From assembly GCA_965230335.1 (NCBI GenBank), contig CBDDKS010000006.1, positions 2,976,001 to 3,040,000 of the forward strand: DNA of 64,000 bases. The letters run 5' to 3'. A program made the position numbers and the translations under genes. Origin of the DNA: CBDDKS01 sp965230335 (GTDB taxonomy: Bacteria; Pseudomonadota; Gammaproteobacteria; Enterobacterales; Kangiellaceae). The notes beneath the pieces are model-generated. The model saw only the letters and a list, made by a program, of their open reading frames with translations, made no database searches and had not been told where the DNA came from. Shown here piece by piece: positions 28,533-37,444 of this stretch (position 1 is its first letter; each line of letters opens with the position of its first letter).

Positions 28533-28594
28533 TAGGGGCTGTTTATCTTTTATAAAATTAACAGGTGTAAACTATAAAAGATAAACAGCCCCTA
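28533..28594. repeat. 62-bp palindromic element (22-bp perfect arms)
   Basis: The arm at 28533-28554 is the exact reverse complement of 28573-28594, with an 18-base loop. The arm core AGGGGCTGTTTATCTTTTAT recurs as single half copies at 52125-52151 (26 of 27 bases) and 41246-41262, and a shorter core is seen at 44943-44954. Located between pilZ and tatD on the same strand. It may act as a terminator or mRNA end, but its dispersed half copies suggest a repeat family. Confidence 0.85.
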
Positions 28595-28726
28595 AAATAA
28601 ATTTGAAGTTGAAAAAAGCTTTACAATGGATTTTATTGAATGGATATGATTATTTGAAACACAACTGATCTTGTTATTGTGATATATTGTCATTTTTAAA
28701 TCATCTTATATTTGTACAATTTTCAA

Positions 28727-29530
28727 ATGATACGCCTTGTAGATTCTCACTGTCATTTAGATCGACTGGATCTGTCAAAACATAATAATCAATTGGCTTT
28801 AGCCCTTGATGCTGCAAAAAAAAGAAATGTAGAACATTTTTTGTGTGTTTGTATTGATCAAGATAACTTTGATCATGTTTATGATATTGCTACTGAATAT
28901 CCCATGATCGATGCCAGTGTTGGTGTTCATCCTTTAAATGAAAATATTTGTTTAACAAATTTATCAGAATGGTTAATGGAAAAAGCACAATTACCTAATG
29001 TGGTGGCTATTGGTGAAACCGGATTGGATTTTTATTACGCTAAAAAAACAGCAAAATTACAGCAAGCTTCTTTTGAAATTCATGTTGATATTGCCAAACA
29101 AATGGATCTGCCACTCATTATTCATACTCGTATGGCAAAGCAGGAAACGATTGACTGTTTAAAACACTATACCAAAGAGAGTGCTGGAGTTATGCACTGC
29201 TTTACAGAAGACTGGGATATGGCAAAGCAAGCATTGGATTTAGGCTATTATATTTCTATATCAGGTATTGTCACATTTAAACAGGCAGATAATGTTCGTG
29301 AGGTAGCAAAAAAAATACCCTCCGATCGTTTATTAATTGAAACGGACAGCCCTTATTTAGCACCAGTACCCAACAGAGGGAAACCATGTGAACCGGCTTT
29401 TGTTATGGATACCGCAAAATTTTTAGCCGAATTAAGAAATGAATCATTAGAAGAATTGGCAAATAATACGTATGAGAATTATTTTAATTTATTCAAATTA
29501 AGCCAAAAGAATCATCAACCTACCCACTAA
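28727..29530 (+). CDS. tatD: TatD-family metal-dependent DNase
   Basis: TIM-barrel amidohydrolase-like nuclease (TatD/YcfH group). From ATG 28727 it has 267 residues, beginning MIRLVDSHCHLDRL with the HxH metal site at the start, then IGETGLDFYY, IIHTRMA, VMHCFTE, and the late LIETDSPYLAPVP motif. I chose ATG 28727 over TTG 28712 because it places the start directly before the conserved strand. The position after holB and pilZ suggests the YcfH branch. In vivo substrate uncertain. Confidence 0.92.
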   Translation: MIRLVDSHCHLDRLDLSKHNNQLALALDAAKKRNVEHFLCVCIDQDNFDHVYDIATEYPMIDASVGVHPLNENICLTNLSEWLMEKAQLPNVVAIGETGLDFYYAKKTAKLQQASFEIHVDIAKQMDLPLIIHTRMAKQETIDCLKHYTKESAGVMHCFTEDWDMAKQALDLGYYISISGIVTFKQADNVREVAKKIPSDRLLIETDSPYLAPVPNRGKPCEPAFVMDTAKFLAELRNESLEELANNTYENYFNLFKLSQKNHQPTH

Positions 29531-29540
29531 AAAGACAATC

Positions 29541-29759
29541 ATGCTTATTCCCTGGAACACTTTAGAAGAAACAACATTGGATAATCTTATCAAGGAATAT
29601 ATTTATCGGGAATTAGAAGATCATCAATTAACAGAAATGACTTTGGATAAATGGATACAACAACTCAAATTAGCATTAAAAAACAATCAATTAGTGATTG
29701 AATGGAGTGAAGAAAAAGAAAGTGTCAATTTTGTTGACGCTAAAAAATATGCAAAATAA
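29541..29759 (+). CDS. YheU family protein (UPF0270)
   Basis: A 72-residue acidic protein that begins with the family's LIPWNTLEETTLDNLI motif and has an LVIEWSEEKESVNF segment near the end. Function is unknown for the whole family. It starts 10 bases after tatD, so the two are likely co-transcribed; the tatD/yheU pairing is not one I can explain. Confidence 0.85.
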   Translation: MLIPWNTLEETTLDNLIKEYIYRELEDHQLTEMTLDKWIQQLKLALKNNQLVIEWSEEKESVNFVDAKKYAK

Positions 29760-30147
29760 TTTATTTCTAGGGAATCATTTTAAGATTCTACTGTCACATA
29801 ATAATAGAGATGCTTAATGTCAATAATAGTCATGATGAAAAATTTCTCATTTGGATATAAAATGACGCGAAAAAAGTAAATATGGTCTATAATTATTGAC
29901 AGTCGGATAAGTATTTGATTATTATCACACGGCTGAGAAATTAAACTTCTCTGAAATAAGGTTAGAATATACTTCAAATACGTTGGAGATTATCTAAAAA
30001 ATAGTACTCAGCTCATATTATTTTTGAAAATGAGACGAAAATACTTTGAACAAATAACGTTCTGTTTTACAATGATGATCAGTGGTAATTGAATATAATT
30101 TTACCTTCTTTTACAAACACATATAACATTAGGATCTTAACGATACT
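29760..30147. other. Intergenic region before the cold-shock-domain gene
   Basis: A 388-base AT-rich spacer with no credible gene. It holds TTGATTATTATCAC at 29915-29928, which is 9 of 10 to the FNR consensus half sites, about 220 bases upstream of the cold-shock-domain gene. A long 5' leader for that gene would be in keeping with cold-shock mRNAs, but I see no defined structure. Confidence 0.3.
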
Positions 30148-31020
30148 ATGCTTACAAGTCACGAACTCATGGTTGCCAGCCAAAAGAAACGCAAAGATGG
30201 CAATGTAGCGACAGGTCATCGGCAACAAGATGATCAAGAGCAATATGGCGATTTTGGAGAACAGCAACAACCCCAAAATCATTTTCAACAACAACAGAAT
30301 CCTGCTCCACAGCCACAACAAAGTGGTGGTGGTTATGGCCAACGTAATTTTGATAACCAAAATAACAACTATGGTTATAGGGATAATAATCAAGGCTATC
30401 AAAATAACAATAACTACGGTTATAGGGATAATAATTATGGATATCGCGATAACAACAACAATAATAATAACAATTATGGTTATCGGGATAACAATCAAGG
30501 TTATAGACCTAATCAAGGCTATAATCAGGGATACCATAATAATAACCCAGGCCCAAATCCAGGTTATCAAGGGCGATATCAAAATTCATATGGAAGAGAT
30601 GAATACCATCAAACAAGAAATGATGGCTTTGGCGGCGGTGGTTATCACCAAAATTTTCAACGCCAAACCGCACCTTACACAGATCCTTTTGATGAAACAA
30701 AGACTTATGAAGGTACAGTGCAAAACTATTACCGTGAAAAAGGCTATGGTTTCATACGTTCTGACGATTTTTCAGCACCTTTATTTTTCCATTATTCAGA
30801 AATCCAACTTGAAGGCTTTAAGTATCTGATTAAGCAACAGAAAGTTGAATTTACTGCAAGAGTTACAGAAGATGGTAAATTACAGGCGATTATGGTTGTA
30901 CCTACTGAATTAGCGCCAACACAGCAGCGTAAAATTTTCAATCGACCTCAACCAGATGCAGAACAACAAAATACTGAACAGGGGATTGAACAACCTGGAC
31001 AGGATCATGAAGAATTCTGA
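30148..31020 (+). CDS. Cold-shock-domain protein with Asn/Gln/Gly/Tyr-rich prion-like region
   Basis: A 290-residue protein. Residues about 28-60 are Gln-rich, and residues about 60-150 are an Asn/Tyr/Gly/Arg-rich low-complexity region with repeated YGYRDNN units (at least four copies between residues 75 and 117). A cold-shock domain follows at about 186-252 with RNP1-like KGYGFIR (198-204) and RNP2-like LFFHYS (212-217), so it should bind single-stranded RNA or DNA. The tail is Gln/Glu rich. The arrangement recalls RNA-binding proteins that form condensates; that is inference. It is monocistronic, ending in a strong terminator shared with pabB. Confidence 0.88.
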   Translation: MLTSHELMVASQKKRKDGNVATGHRQQDDQEQYGDFGEQQQPQNHFQQQQNPAPQPQQSGGGYGQRNFDNQNNNYGYRDNNQGYQNNNNYGYRDNNYGYRDNNNNNNNNYGYRDNNQGYRPNQGYNQGYHNNNPGPNPGYQGRYQNSYGRDEYHQTRNDGFGGGGYHQNFQRQTAPYTDPFDETKTYEGTVQNYYREKGYGFIRSDDFSAPLFFHYSEIQLEGFKYLIKQQKVEFTARVTEDGKLQAIMVVPTELAPTQQRKIFNRPQPDAEQQNTEQGIEQPGQDHEEF

Positions 31021-31042
31021 TTTTTAAGTCAGCAAACATGAT

Positions 31043-31071
31043 AAAAAACCGGACATAATGTCCGGTTTTTT
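31043..31071. terminator. Bidirectional intrinsic terminator
   Basis: A 13-bp perfect stem (AAAAAACCGGACA with TGTCCGGTTTTTT, loop TAA). A tract on one side and T tract on the other let it work in both directions, ending the cold-shock-domain gene and, on the minus strand, pabB. It overlaps the first two plus-strand bases of the pabB stop codon (31070-31072). Confidence 0.9.
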
Positions 31072-32509
31072 ATCCCCAGCTGAGGTTATGCAGCTTTTTT
31101 AATATTGGTAAAATATTGCTCAATTTTGAAAAAGTTTCCTGATACTCTTCCTCACAATCGGAGTCATAAACAATACCGCCCCCTGACCAGGTATAAATAC
31201 GATCATTGTGGGTCAATAAACTCCTAATCAAAATACTACTGTCCATTTGCCGGTTAAAATCGATATAAACCATTGAACCACAATAAATATGTCGAGAATG
31301 AGGTTCGCATTCTTCAATAATTTGCATGGCTCTGATTTTAGGAGCACCAGTTATTGAACCACCGGGAAAAGCATGCTTTAAAACTTCCAGGGGTTGTGTT
31401 TTAGGAGAAATTTCAGAAATGATGGTAGAAATTAAGTGATGAACAGCCGGAAAGCGATAATGACCAAATAATTCTGTTACCTTGACACTACCAGTTAAGG
31501 CGGTTTTCCCTAAGTCATTACGCAATAAATCGACAATCATTAAATTTTCTGCTTTATCCTTTGTACTTTGCTTTAATTCATTAGCCAGCTGTTTATCTGT
31601 ATCTGCATCTTTGCTTCTTGGTCGAGTCCCTTTGATGGGTTGAGTAGAAACCTGGTTATTTTGAATATTGATAAATCTTTCTGGAGATAACGATAAAATC
31701 TGCCAGTTTCCACAGTTCATATAAGCAGAAAAAGGCCCCTGATTAATATCGGATAAATATTGATAGGCAGACCAGGGAGCTCCCTCAAATTCTGCCTGAA
31801 ATCTTTGTGCCAAGTTAATCTGATAAGCATCCCCGGAAAGAATATAGTGTTTTACTCGTTCAAATTGATCTCGATATGCTTGTTCATCCAGATTAGAGTT
31901 CCAATCACTGGTTAGTTGAAATGTTTCTTTTTCGATAGTTTTATCTTCCCTATTCTGGAAATCCTGTTGTAACTGCTCAAAATTATCTTGTTGTGTTGAA
32001 AAAGAGTAGAGCGTCACACTTTCTTGTGCATGATCAATAATTAAAGCGGATAAATATAAACCAATAGCTGAGGAAGGTAGCCAATAATCCTGTTTACTTT
32101 CTACTGGTTTGTTATCTGTAGATGTCGAGGAGGATGGTTGATTAAAATCATAACCTAAAACACCGCATAGTCCGCCATTAAAAGGCAAAGGATGATTTTG
32201 TTGAATTTGTGTTTTTGTATAATGAGTCAACCAGGATTGCAATCTAGAAAAAAAATCTTTATCGTTTAACAGTGTTTTGTCCAATTGATCGTCAAGAATG
32301 TAAAGTTTTTCCTCTTCTTTAAGTAATACTTTTTCAGGTCTTGCCAAAATAATATCAAAACGGGAGTAATCATTTATTTTTTTTTTATGCTGATCCTTGG
32401 AAAAATGAGCACCACTGTCCAAAAGAATAGCATAAGGAAGATGCTGCACCTTTGAAAAATAATAAAAACGGGAGTGATGTCCTAAATAAGTGAAAGAACA
32501 AGAAGACAT
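31070..32509 (-). CDS. pabB: Aminodeoxychorismate synthase component I PabB
   Basis: Chorismate-binding subunit that, with the glutamine amidotransferase PabA, forms aminodeoxychorismate for folate synthesis. The 479-residue protein has the anthranilate synthase I-like C-terminal half: YILSGDAYQINLAQRF, the PIKGTRPRS motif, ENLMIVDLLRNDLG, and the PGGSITGAPKIRAM block. The lysine in PIKGT is the PabB mark, where TrpE has Ala (PIAGT). I used ATG 32509; an in-frame TTG at 32533 adds eight residues. pabA is not in the window; pabC is at 24486. Confidence 0.92.
   Translation of the reverse strand: MSSCSFTYLGHHSRFYYFSKVQHLPYAILLDSGAHFSKDQHKKKINDYSRFDIILARPEKVLLKEEEKLYILDDQLDKTLLNDKDFFSRLQSWLTHYTKTQIQQNHPLPFNGGLCGVLGYDFNQPSSSTSTDNKPVESKQDYWLPSSAIGLYLSALIIDHAQESVTLYSFSTQQDNFEQLQQDFQNREDKTIEKETFQLTSDWNSNLDEQAYRDQFERVKHYILSGDAYQINLAQRFQAEFEGAPWSAYQYLSDINQGPFSAYMNCGNWQILSLSPERFINIQNNQVSTQPIKGTRPRSKDADTDKQLANELKQSTKDKAENLMIVDLLRNDLGKTALTGSVKVTELFGHYRFPAVHHLISTIISEISPKTQPLEVLKHAFPGGSITGAPKIRAMQIIEECEPHSRHIYCGSMVYIDFNRQMDSSILIRSLLTHNDRIYTWSGGGIVYDSDCEEEYQETFSKLSNILPILKKLHNLSWG
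31077..31087 (-). repeat. Copy of the AACCTCAGCTG motif
   Basis: The reverse strand carries AACCTCAGCTG inside the last codons of pabB, adjoining the shared terminator. The same 11-mer occurs at 9221-9231 and 14850-14860, and a variant palindrome at 53707-53721. Confidence 0.4.
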
Positions 32510-32614
32510 AGATGATGCTCGAACCACAAACAATCAGCAGAAAGGGTTATTATACGGCAACTACTTGAAAATGATATCTTATATCAAGATTCTAGAGATA
32601 ACGCTCATTTTGGC

Positions 32615-32655
32615 TTGATTTGAATCAATCAATATAGTTCGGCAGGGGCTATAGT
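32615..32655 (+). promoter_or_regulatory. Candidate FNR-type class II promoter upstream of prpB
   Basis: TTGATTTGAATCAA at 32615-32628 is a perfect match to the FNR/ANR consensus TTGAT-N4-ATCAA. A TATAGT hexamer at 32650-32655 would start transcription near 32662, putting the box centre about 40.5 bases upstream, the position used by FNR to activate transcription. The same box lies about 113 bases upstream of pabB on the other strand, but no matching -10 element was seen there. Confidence 0.55.
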
Positions 32656-32870
32656 TGTTTATTACGAATCGCTATAAATGGAATAAAAAGTATTTTTATT
32701 CCATGAGCTGAAAAGACTCATCTAGAGTCGCATATGTATGTGCCTGTCTGCATTGAAACCCAAAGAGTAATCGTGTAAGGTGTGCCGCGTTCCTGCTATG
32801 GCTGTATCCCGTATCTTTTGGGGATATGTGTCTACTCTGCTGAATTTACATAGAGAGGTATTGAATTATT
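32656..32870 (+). other. Structured leader candidate upstream of prpB
   Basis: About 210 bases between the promoter candidate and prpB with no gene. It holds a perfect 12-bp hairpin at 32678-32704 (loop GTA, U-rich 3' arm), a small GACTC/GAGTC hairpin at 32715-32729 and a TATCCC/GGGATA stem at 32805-32826. The part from 32750 on is richer in G and C than nearby spacers. I cannot match it to a known riboswitch; it may be an mRNA leader or a separate small RNA. Confidence 0.4.
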
Positions 32871-33752
32871 ATGACGCTATCTTCAGGAAAAAGGCTGAAA
32901 CAACGGGTTAGTGAAAATGGCATATTACAACTGGTTGGCACCATTAACGCCTATACTGCGCTTATGGCAAAAAAAGTAGGGCATAGTGCCATTTATTTGT
33001 CAGGAGGTGGGGTTGCCGCTAATTCTTTAGGTATGCCTGATTTGGGGATTAGTGCACTAGAGGATGTATTAATTGATGTAAGACGTATCACGGATGTGTG
33101 TGATTTGCCATTAATGGTTGATGCGGATACAGGGTGGGGCGGTGCTTTTAATATTGCACGCACTATTCGAGCATTGACAAAAGCAGGAGCTGCTGGTTGT
33201 CATATTGAAGATCAGGTTGCTGAAAAACGTTGTGGACACAGACCTGGTAAAGCGATTGTTCCACTGTCAGAAATGGTTGATCGTATTAAAGCGGCGGTTG
33301 ACGCCAAAACAGATCCTGACTTTGTTATTATGGCGCGTACAGATGCCATTGCTGTTGAAGGTGTTGATAAAGCTATAGAAAGAGCTTTGGCCTGCATAGA
33401 CGCTGGAGCAGATATGATTTTTCCAGAAGCGGTCACATCGTTACAGGATTACCAAACAATCAAAGCAGAAGTGAAAGCCCCCATTTTGGCAAATATTACA
33501 GAGTTCGGTAAAACGCCGTTGTTTACGACAGAAGAGTTGAATCAGGTCGGGGTTGATATTGTCTTATATTGTTGTGGTGCTTATCGTGCTATGAATAAAG
33601 GAGCTTTAACTGTTTATCAGACTTTAAAGGAAGAGGGACATCAAAAAAATGTGTTGGATATCATGCAGACACGTGATGAACTGTATGAATTTTTAAATTA
33701 TCACAGTTATGAGAAAAAACTAGATGAACTTTTTCAACATAACGAATCATAA
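32871..33752 (+). CDS. prpB: 2-methylisocitrate lyase PrpB
   Basis: Splits 2-methylisocitrate to pyruvate and succinate, the last step of the 2-methylcitrate cycle for propionyl-CoA. At 293 residues it has the typical length. Signatures are YLSGGGVAANSLGMPDLG, DADTGWGG for metal binding and the catalytic KRCGHRPGK loop (family K-K/R-C-G-H), then ARTDA. AGAGAGG is 11 bases before the ATG. First gene of prpBCD. No prpR regulator is in the window. Confidence 0.96.
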   Translation: MTLSSGKRLKQRVSENGILQLVGTINAYTALMAKKVGHSAIYLSGGGVAANSLGMPDLGISALEDVLIDVRRITDVCDLPLMVDADTGWGGAFNIARTIRALTKAGAAGCHIEDQVAEKRCGHRPGKAIVPLSEMVDRIKAAVDAKTDPDFVIMARTDAIAVEGVDKAIERALACIDAGADMIFPEAVTSLQDYQTIKAEVKAPILANITEFGKTPLFTTEELNQVGVDIVLYCCGAYRAMNKGALTVYQTLKEEGHQKNVLDIMQTRDELYEFLNYHSYEKKLDELFQHNES

Positions 33753-33784
33753 AATAAATTTTGTAGTTAATTGAGGTGTCAACA

Positions 33785-34930
33785 ATGACAGAAACGCTAT
33801 TACCTAAACCCAAGAAATCCGTAGCTTTATCCGGTGTCGCTGCAGGTAATACAGCTTTATGTACGGTAGGTCGATCAGGCAATGATTTGCATTATAGAGG
33901 GTACAATATTCTGGATTTTGCAGAGACAGCAGAATTTGAAGAAATTGCTTACTTATTAATTTATGGTGAGTTACCTACACAATCACAGCTTATTCAGTAT
34001 AAACGTCACTTACAGTCTTTAAGAGGACTGCCTTTAGCCGTTTCTGAAGCATTAGAGTGTTTACCTGCATCAGCACATCCCATGGATGTATTGCGTACAG
34101 GTTGTTCTGTTTTGGGTTGTGTTTTGCCAGAAAAAGACGAACAACCGGTTGCGGAAGCACAACACATTGCTGATCGTTTATTAGCCAGTTTTGGTTCCAT
34201 GTTACTTTATTGGTATCACTTTAGTCATCATGGTCGCCGCATTGATGTTGAAACCGATGACGACTCCATAGGTGCACATTTTTTACATTTGTTACATGGT
34301 AAGCCTGCGAGGGAATCCTGGATAAAAGCCATGCAGATTTCCTTAAACCTTTATGCTGAGCATGAATTTAATGCGTCAACCTTTACCTCTCGTGTCATTG
34401 CAGGAACAGGTTCAGATATTTACTCGTCGGTTTCAGGTGCAATTGGCGCTCTAAGAGGACCTAAACATGGTGGTGCCAACGAAGTTGCCCTGGATATACA
34501 GAAGCGTTATCGTAATGCGGATGACGCTGAAAAAGATATTAAAGAACGATTGGCAAAAAAAGAAATTGTTATTGGCTTTGGTCATCCGGTTTATACTATT
34601 TCCGATCCACGTAACGAAGTGATTAAAAAAGTAGCTCAGCAATTATCTAAAGAAGATAACTGTATGGGATTGTACGATATTGCAGAAAGACTTGAACGAG
34701 TGATGTGGGATGAAAAGAAAATGTTTCCTAACTTAGATTGGTTCTCTGCCGTCGCCTATCATCAAATGGGCATTCCAACAGCCATGTTCACACCTATCTT
34801 TGTCATGTCTCGTATTACCGGTTGGGCGGCACATATTGTTGAACAACGACAAGATGGTAAAATTATTCGCCCCAGTGCAGAATACATTGGCCCGGATTCA
34901 AGAGCCTGGTTACCGATTGAGAAAAGGTAA
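33785..34930 (+). CDS. prpC: 2-methylcitrate synthase PrpC
   Basis: Condenses propionyl-CoA with oxaloacetate. The 381-residue citrate-synthase-family protein has the catalytic histidine in GPKHGGANE, GFGHPVYTISDPR, and the late GWAAHIVEQR block. Its short length and neighbours prpB and prpD make methylcitrate synthase far more likely than the TCA enzyme. I chose ATG 33785 because GAGG lies 8 bases upstream; the in-frame GTG at 33776 overlaps that ribosome site. Confidence 0.95.
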   Translation: MTETLLPKPKKSVALSGVAAGNTALCTVGRSGNDLHYRGYNILDFAETAEFEEIAYLLIYGELPTQSQLIQYKRHLQSLRGLPLAVSEALECLPASAHPMDVLRTGCSVLGCVLPEKDEQPVAEAQHIADRLLASFGSMLLYWYHFSHHGRRIDVETDDDSIGAHFLHLLHGKPARESWIKAMQISLNLYAEHEFNASTFTSRVIAGTGSDIYSSVSGAIGALRGPKHGGANEVALDIQKRYRNADDAEKDIKERLAKKEIVIGFGHPVYTISDPRNEVIKKVAQQLSKEDNCMGLYDIAERLERVMWDEKKMFPNLDWFSAVAYHQMGIPTAMFTPIFVMSRITGWAAHIVEQRQDGKIIRPSAEYIGPDSRAWLPIEKR

Positions 34931-35038
34931 TCTATTAAAAATAAGATAATCTATAGAAAAAAACATAAACCCTGTTTATTTTGAAATCATTAAGAGTCAA
35001 CCGATTTTAAATCACATGGTTTGTTTTCTGGAGAAGTT

Positions 35039-36484
35039 ATGAGTCATAATGTTGAAACAAACGAAAAACCCCAACCCGATCAGGTATTGGTTGATATTGC
35101 CCATTACGTTGCTGATTATGTGACACAAAGTGAAGAAGCCTATAACACCGCTCATTATTGTTTATTGGATACATTAGGCTGTGGTTTATTGGCATTGCGT
35201 TATCCTGAATGTACAAAACATTTAGGCCCTATTGTACCTTCCACACAAGTACCTTTAGGGGCTCGTGTACCAGGTACACAATTTGAATTAGATCCCATTA
35301 AAGCCGCCTTTGATATTGGCTGTATGATTCGATGGTTGGATTTTAATGATACTTGGCTAGCAGCAGAATGGGGGCATCCATCTGATAATCTGGGTGCCAT
35401 TTTAGCCGTTGCCGACTGGTTAAGTCGGCAGGCAGTAGCTCAGGGCGAACAGCCTTTGTTAATGCGCGATGTGTTAACTGCCATGATCAAAGCTCATGAA
35501 ATTCAAGGTGTCCTGGCTTTGGAAAACAGTTTTAACCGTGTCGGACTTGATCATGTTGTCTTGGTTAAAATAGCATCAACAGCCGTGATTACACATATGT
35601 TAGGCGGTGACAAAGATGCTATTATTGATGCCGTTTCTCAAGCTTGGGTCGATGGACAGAGTTTAAGAACCTATCGTCATACACCCAATACAGGTTCACG
35701 TAAATCCTGGGCTGCAGGCGATGCGACCAGTAGAGCGGTTCGTTTAGCATTAATTACCATGACGGGTGAAATGGGATACCCAAGTGTACTTACTGCAAAA
35801 GGTTGGGGGTTTTATGATGTGTTATTTAAAGGTAATGCATTTAACTTCCAAAGACCTTATGGCAGCTATGTGATGGAAAACGTATTGTTTAAAATTTCTT
35901 TTCCAGCAGAATTTCATGCACAAACTGCAGTAGAATGTGCTATTCGTTTACACCCACAAATTATTGATCGTCTGGATGACATTGAACGTATTGAATTAAC
36001 GACACATGAATCCGCTATTCGAATTATCAGTAAAGAGGGTGATTTGCATAATCCCGCAGATAGAGATCATTGTTTACAATATATGGTTGCTATTGGATTA
36101 CTTCATGGTCATTTGGAAGCCGATCACTATGAAGATGCTTGTGCACAAGATCCCCGCATTGATCAGCTCAGACAAAAAATGCACGTACATGAAGAACCTC
36201 GTTATAGTCAGGAATACCATGATCCTGATAAACGCAGTATTGCCAATGCAATGCAAATTGTATTTTCAGATGGTTCATCAACGGACAAGATTGAAATTGA
36301 ATATCCTATTGGCCATAGATTGAGAAGAGAAGAAGGCATTCCTGTCTTAATTGAAAAGTTTAAGCGCAATGTGTTAACACGCTTCCCGCAAAAACATGGT
36401 CAGCAAATTATTGATGTTTGTTTAGATAAATCTGAATTACAACAATTGTCAGTCAATCAATTTATGGATCTACTGGTATTATAG
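35039..36484 (+). CDS. prpD: 2-methylcitrate dehydratase PrpD
   Basis: Dehydrates 2-methylcitrate to 2-methyl-cis-aconitate in propionate breakdown; iron-sulfur independent MmgE/PrpD family. The 481-residue protein shows DTLGCGLLALRYPECTKHLGP, RWLDFNDTWLAAEWGHPSDN and KISFPAEFHAQTA, all typical for PrpD. ATG 35039 has GGAG five bases upstream, so it is preferred over TTG 35021. The cycle would need aconitase (not in the window) for the next hydration. Confidence 0.95.
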   Translation: MSHNVETNEKPQPDQVLVDIAHYVADYVTQSEEAYNTAHYCLLDTLGCGLLALRYPECTKHLGPIVPSTQVPLGARVPGTQFELDPIKAAFDIGCMIRWLDFNDTWLAAEWGHPSDNLGAILAVADWLSRQAVAQGEQPLLMRDVLTAMIKAHEIQGVLALENSFNRVGLDHVVLVKIASTAVITHMLGGDKDAIIDAVSQAWVDGQSLRTYRHTPNTGSRKSWAAGDATSRAVRLALITMTGEMGYPSVLTAKGWGFYDVLFKGNAFNFQRPYGSYVMENVLFKISFPAEFHAQTAVECAIRLHPQIIDRLDDIERIELTTHESAIRIISKEGDLHNPADRDHCLQYMVAIGLLHGHLEADHYEDACAQDPRIDQLRQKMHVHEEPRYSQEYHDPDKRSIANAMQIVFSDGSSTDKIEIEYPIGHRLRREEGIPVLIEKFKRNVLTRFPQKHGQQIIDVCLDKSELQQLSVNQFMDLLVL

Positions 36485-36505
36485 TTTGTCATTGACGTTA
36501 TACAG

Positions 36506-37444
36506 GTGAACTCCATATTGTTTAACTTCAGACACTGGATATTAACATGCAGCATACTGTTGATTATGACAGGATGCTGCAATTTTAATTATTTTCATAC
36601 ACCAGGAAAGGTAGATATTGCCCTACCTTTACAAAAAGAAAAAATGGATATTACTTTTAGCCATCAATTTTCTCAAAAAGGAAAAATGAGAACGGCTTTA
36701 AAAACAGTTGCCATTATTATAGATGATTCAATAAAGCCACAAAAAAATAAGCCAGCACCTCCAGAAAAAAAGACAAAAGCTTCCACAGGCGTTGTACCGG
36801 TTTCATTCATAACAGAGCCATTTATTCATCGCTTGTTTCAATATCTGGAAAATGCTTTGATAACGGAAAAAATTGATGTCATAGACAGAAAAGAATTTAT
36901 TGATACGGCATTAAAAAAACAATTAAAACCAGATAAAACCATACCTAAGCTGTTAGGTGCAGATGCACTATTAAAAATTCATCATATCGCTTTTGTTGAA
37001 CAAAACTTTTCAAAAAATATAAACACCTTACGATTAGAACGTTGTAGTGGAGACAATGGTTATTTTTCATCACCTGTTACACATTTAAAATATCCTGATT
37101 TCTATCTACAACTACATGGTAAGCTGGTGATGCATACAGGTATTGTCGCCGCTACATTTAATATTCAAGTGCCGGCATCTTCTCTTATTCAGAAAGAGGC
37201 TTATCACGCTGTGTATGCTTTACAAAATAAAACAGAATTAAATGTTCAATATATTCATAAGAAAACGAAACCTTCCTATAAAGCGGCACTCAAACCCTCT
37301 GTACTCAACCAACAAGTCAGCGGATTAAACAATGGATTAAATATTAAAAACGCATCTTTACGCAATGCCGTATTACAACAATCTCTTTTTTGGATGGTAC
37401 AAGCCCTATTTAACGATGTTGAAGTTGAGTCAGAAAAACAGTAA
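36506..37444 (+). CDS. Putative lipoprotein of unknown function
   Basis: A 312-residue protein with a signal sequence (residues about 8-22) and a lipobox-like IMTGC ending at C23, so probably anchored to a membrane facing the periplasm. The mature part has a strand-rich region TALKTVAIIIDDS, a Pro/Lys-rich linker (about 77-92) and helical segments. I recognise no family. It starts with GTG 21 bases after prpD, so it may be transcribed with prpBCD, but nothing links it to propionate use. Confidence 0.6.
   Translation: MNSILFNFRHWILTCSILLIMTGCCNFNYFHTPGKVDIALPLQKEKMDITFSHQFSQKGKMRTALKTVAIIIDDSIKPQKNKPAPPEKKTKASTGVVPVSFITEPFIHRLFQYLENALITEKIDVIDRKEFIDTALKKQLKPDKTIPKLLGADALLKIHHIAFVEQNFSKNINTLRLERCSGDNGYFSSPVTHLKYPDFYLQLHGKLVMHTGIVAATFNIQVPASSLIQKEAYHAVYALQNKTELNVQYIHKKTKPSYKAALKPSVLNQQVSGLNNGLNIKNASLRNAVLQQSLFWMVQALFNDVEVESEKQ

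Noticed and set aside
30360..30510. Tandem DNA repeats that might suggest a CRISPR or VNTR array
   Set aside because: The repeats are in-frame codon repeats (YGYRDNN) of an expressed protein, with irregular spacing and no unique spacers.
30079..30582. Minus-strand 167-residue open frame rich in Ile and Leu
   Set aside because: It is the complement of the Asn/Tyr-rich repeats of the cold-shock-domain gene, whose codons force an Ile/Val-rich shadow. No start context or family.
32656..32870. Known riboswitch upstream of prpB
   Set aside because: No match by eye to cobalamin, glycine, TPP, SAM or similar conserved cores; kept only as a leader of unknown type.
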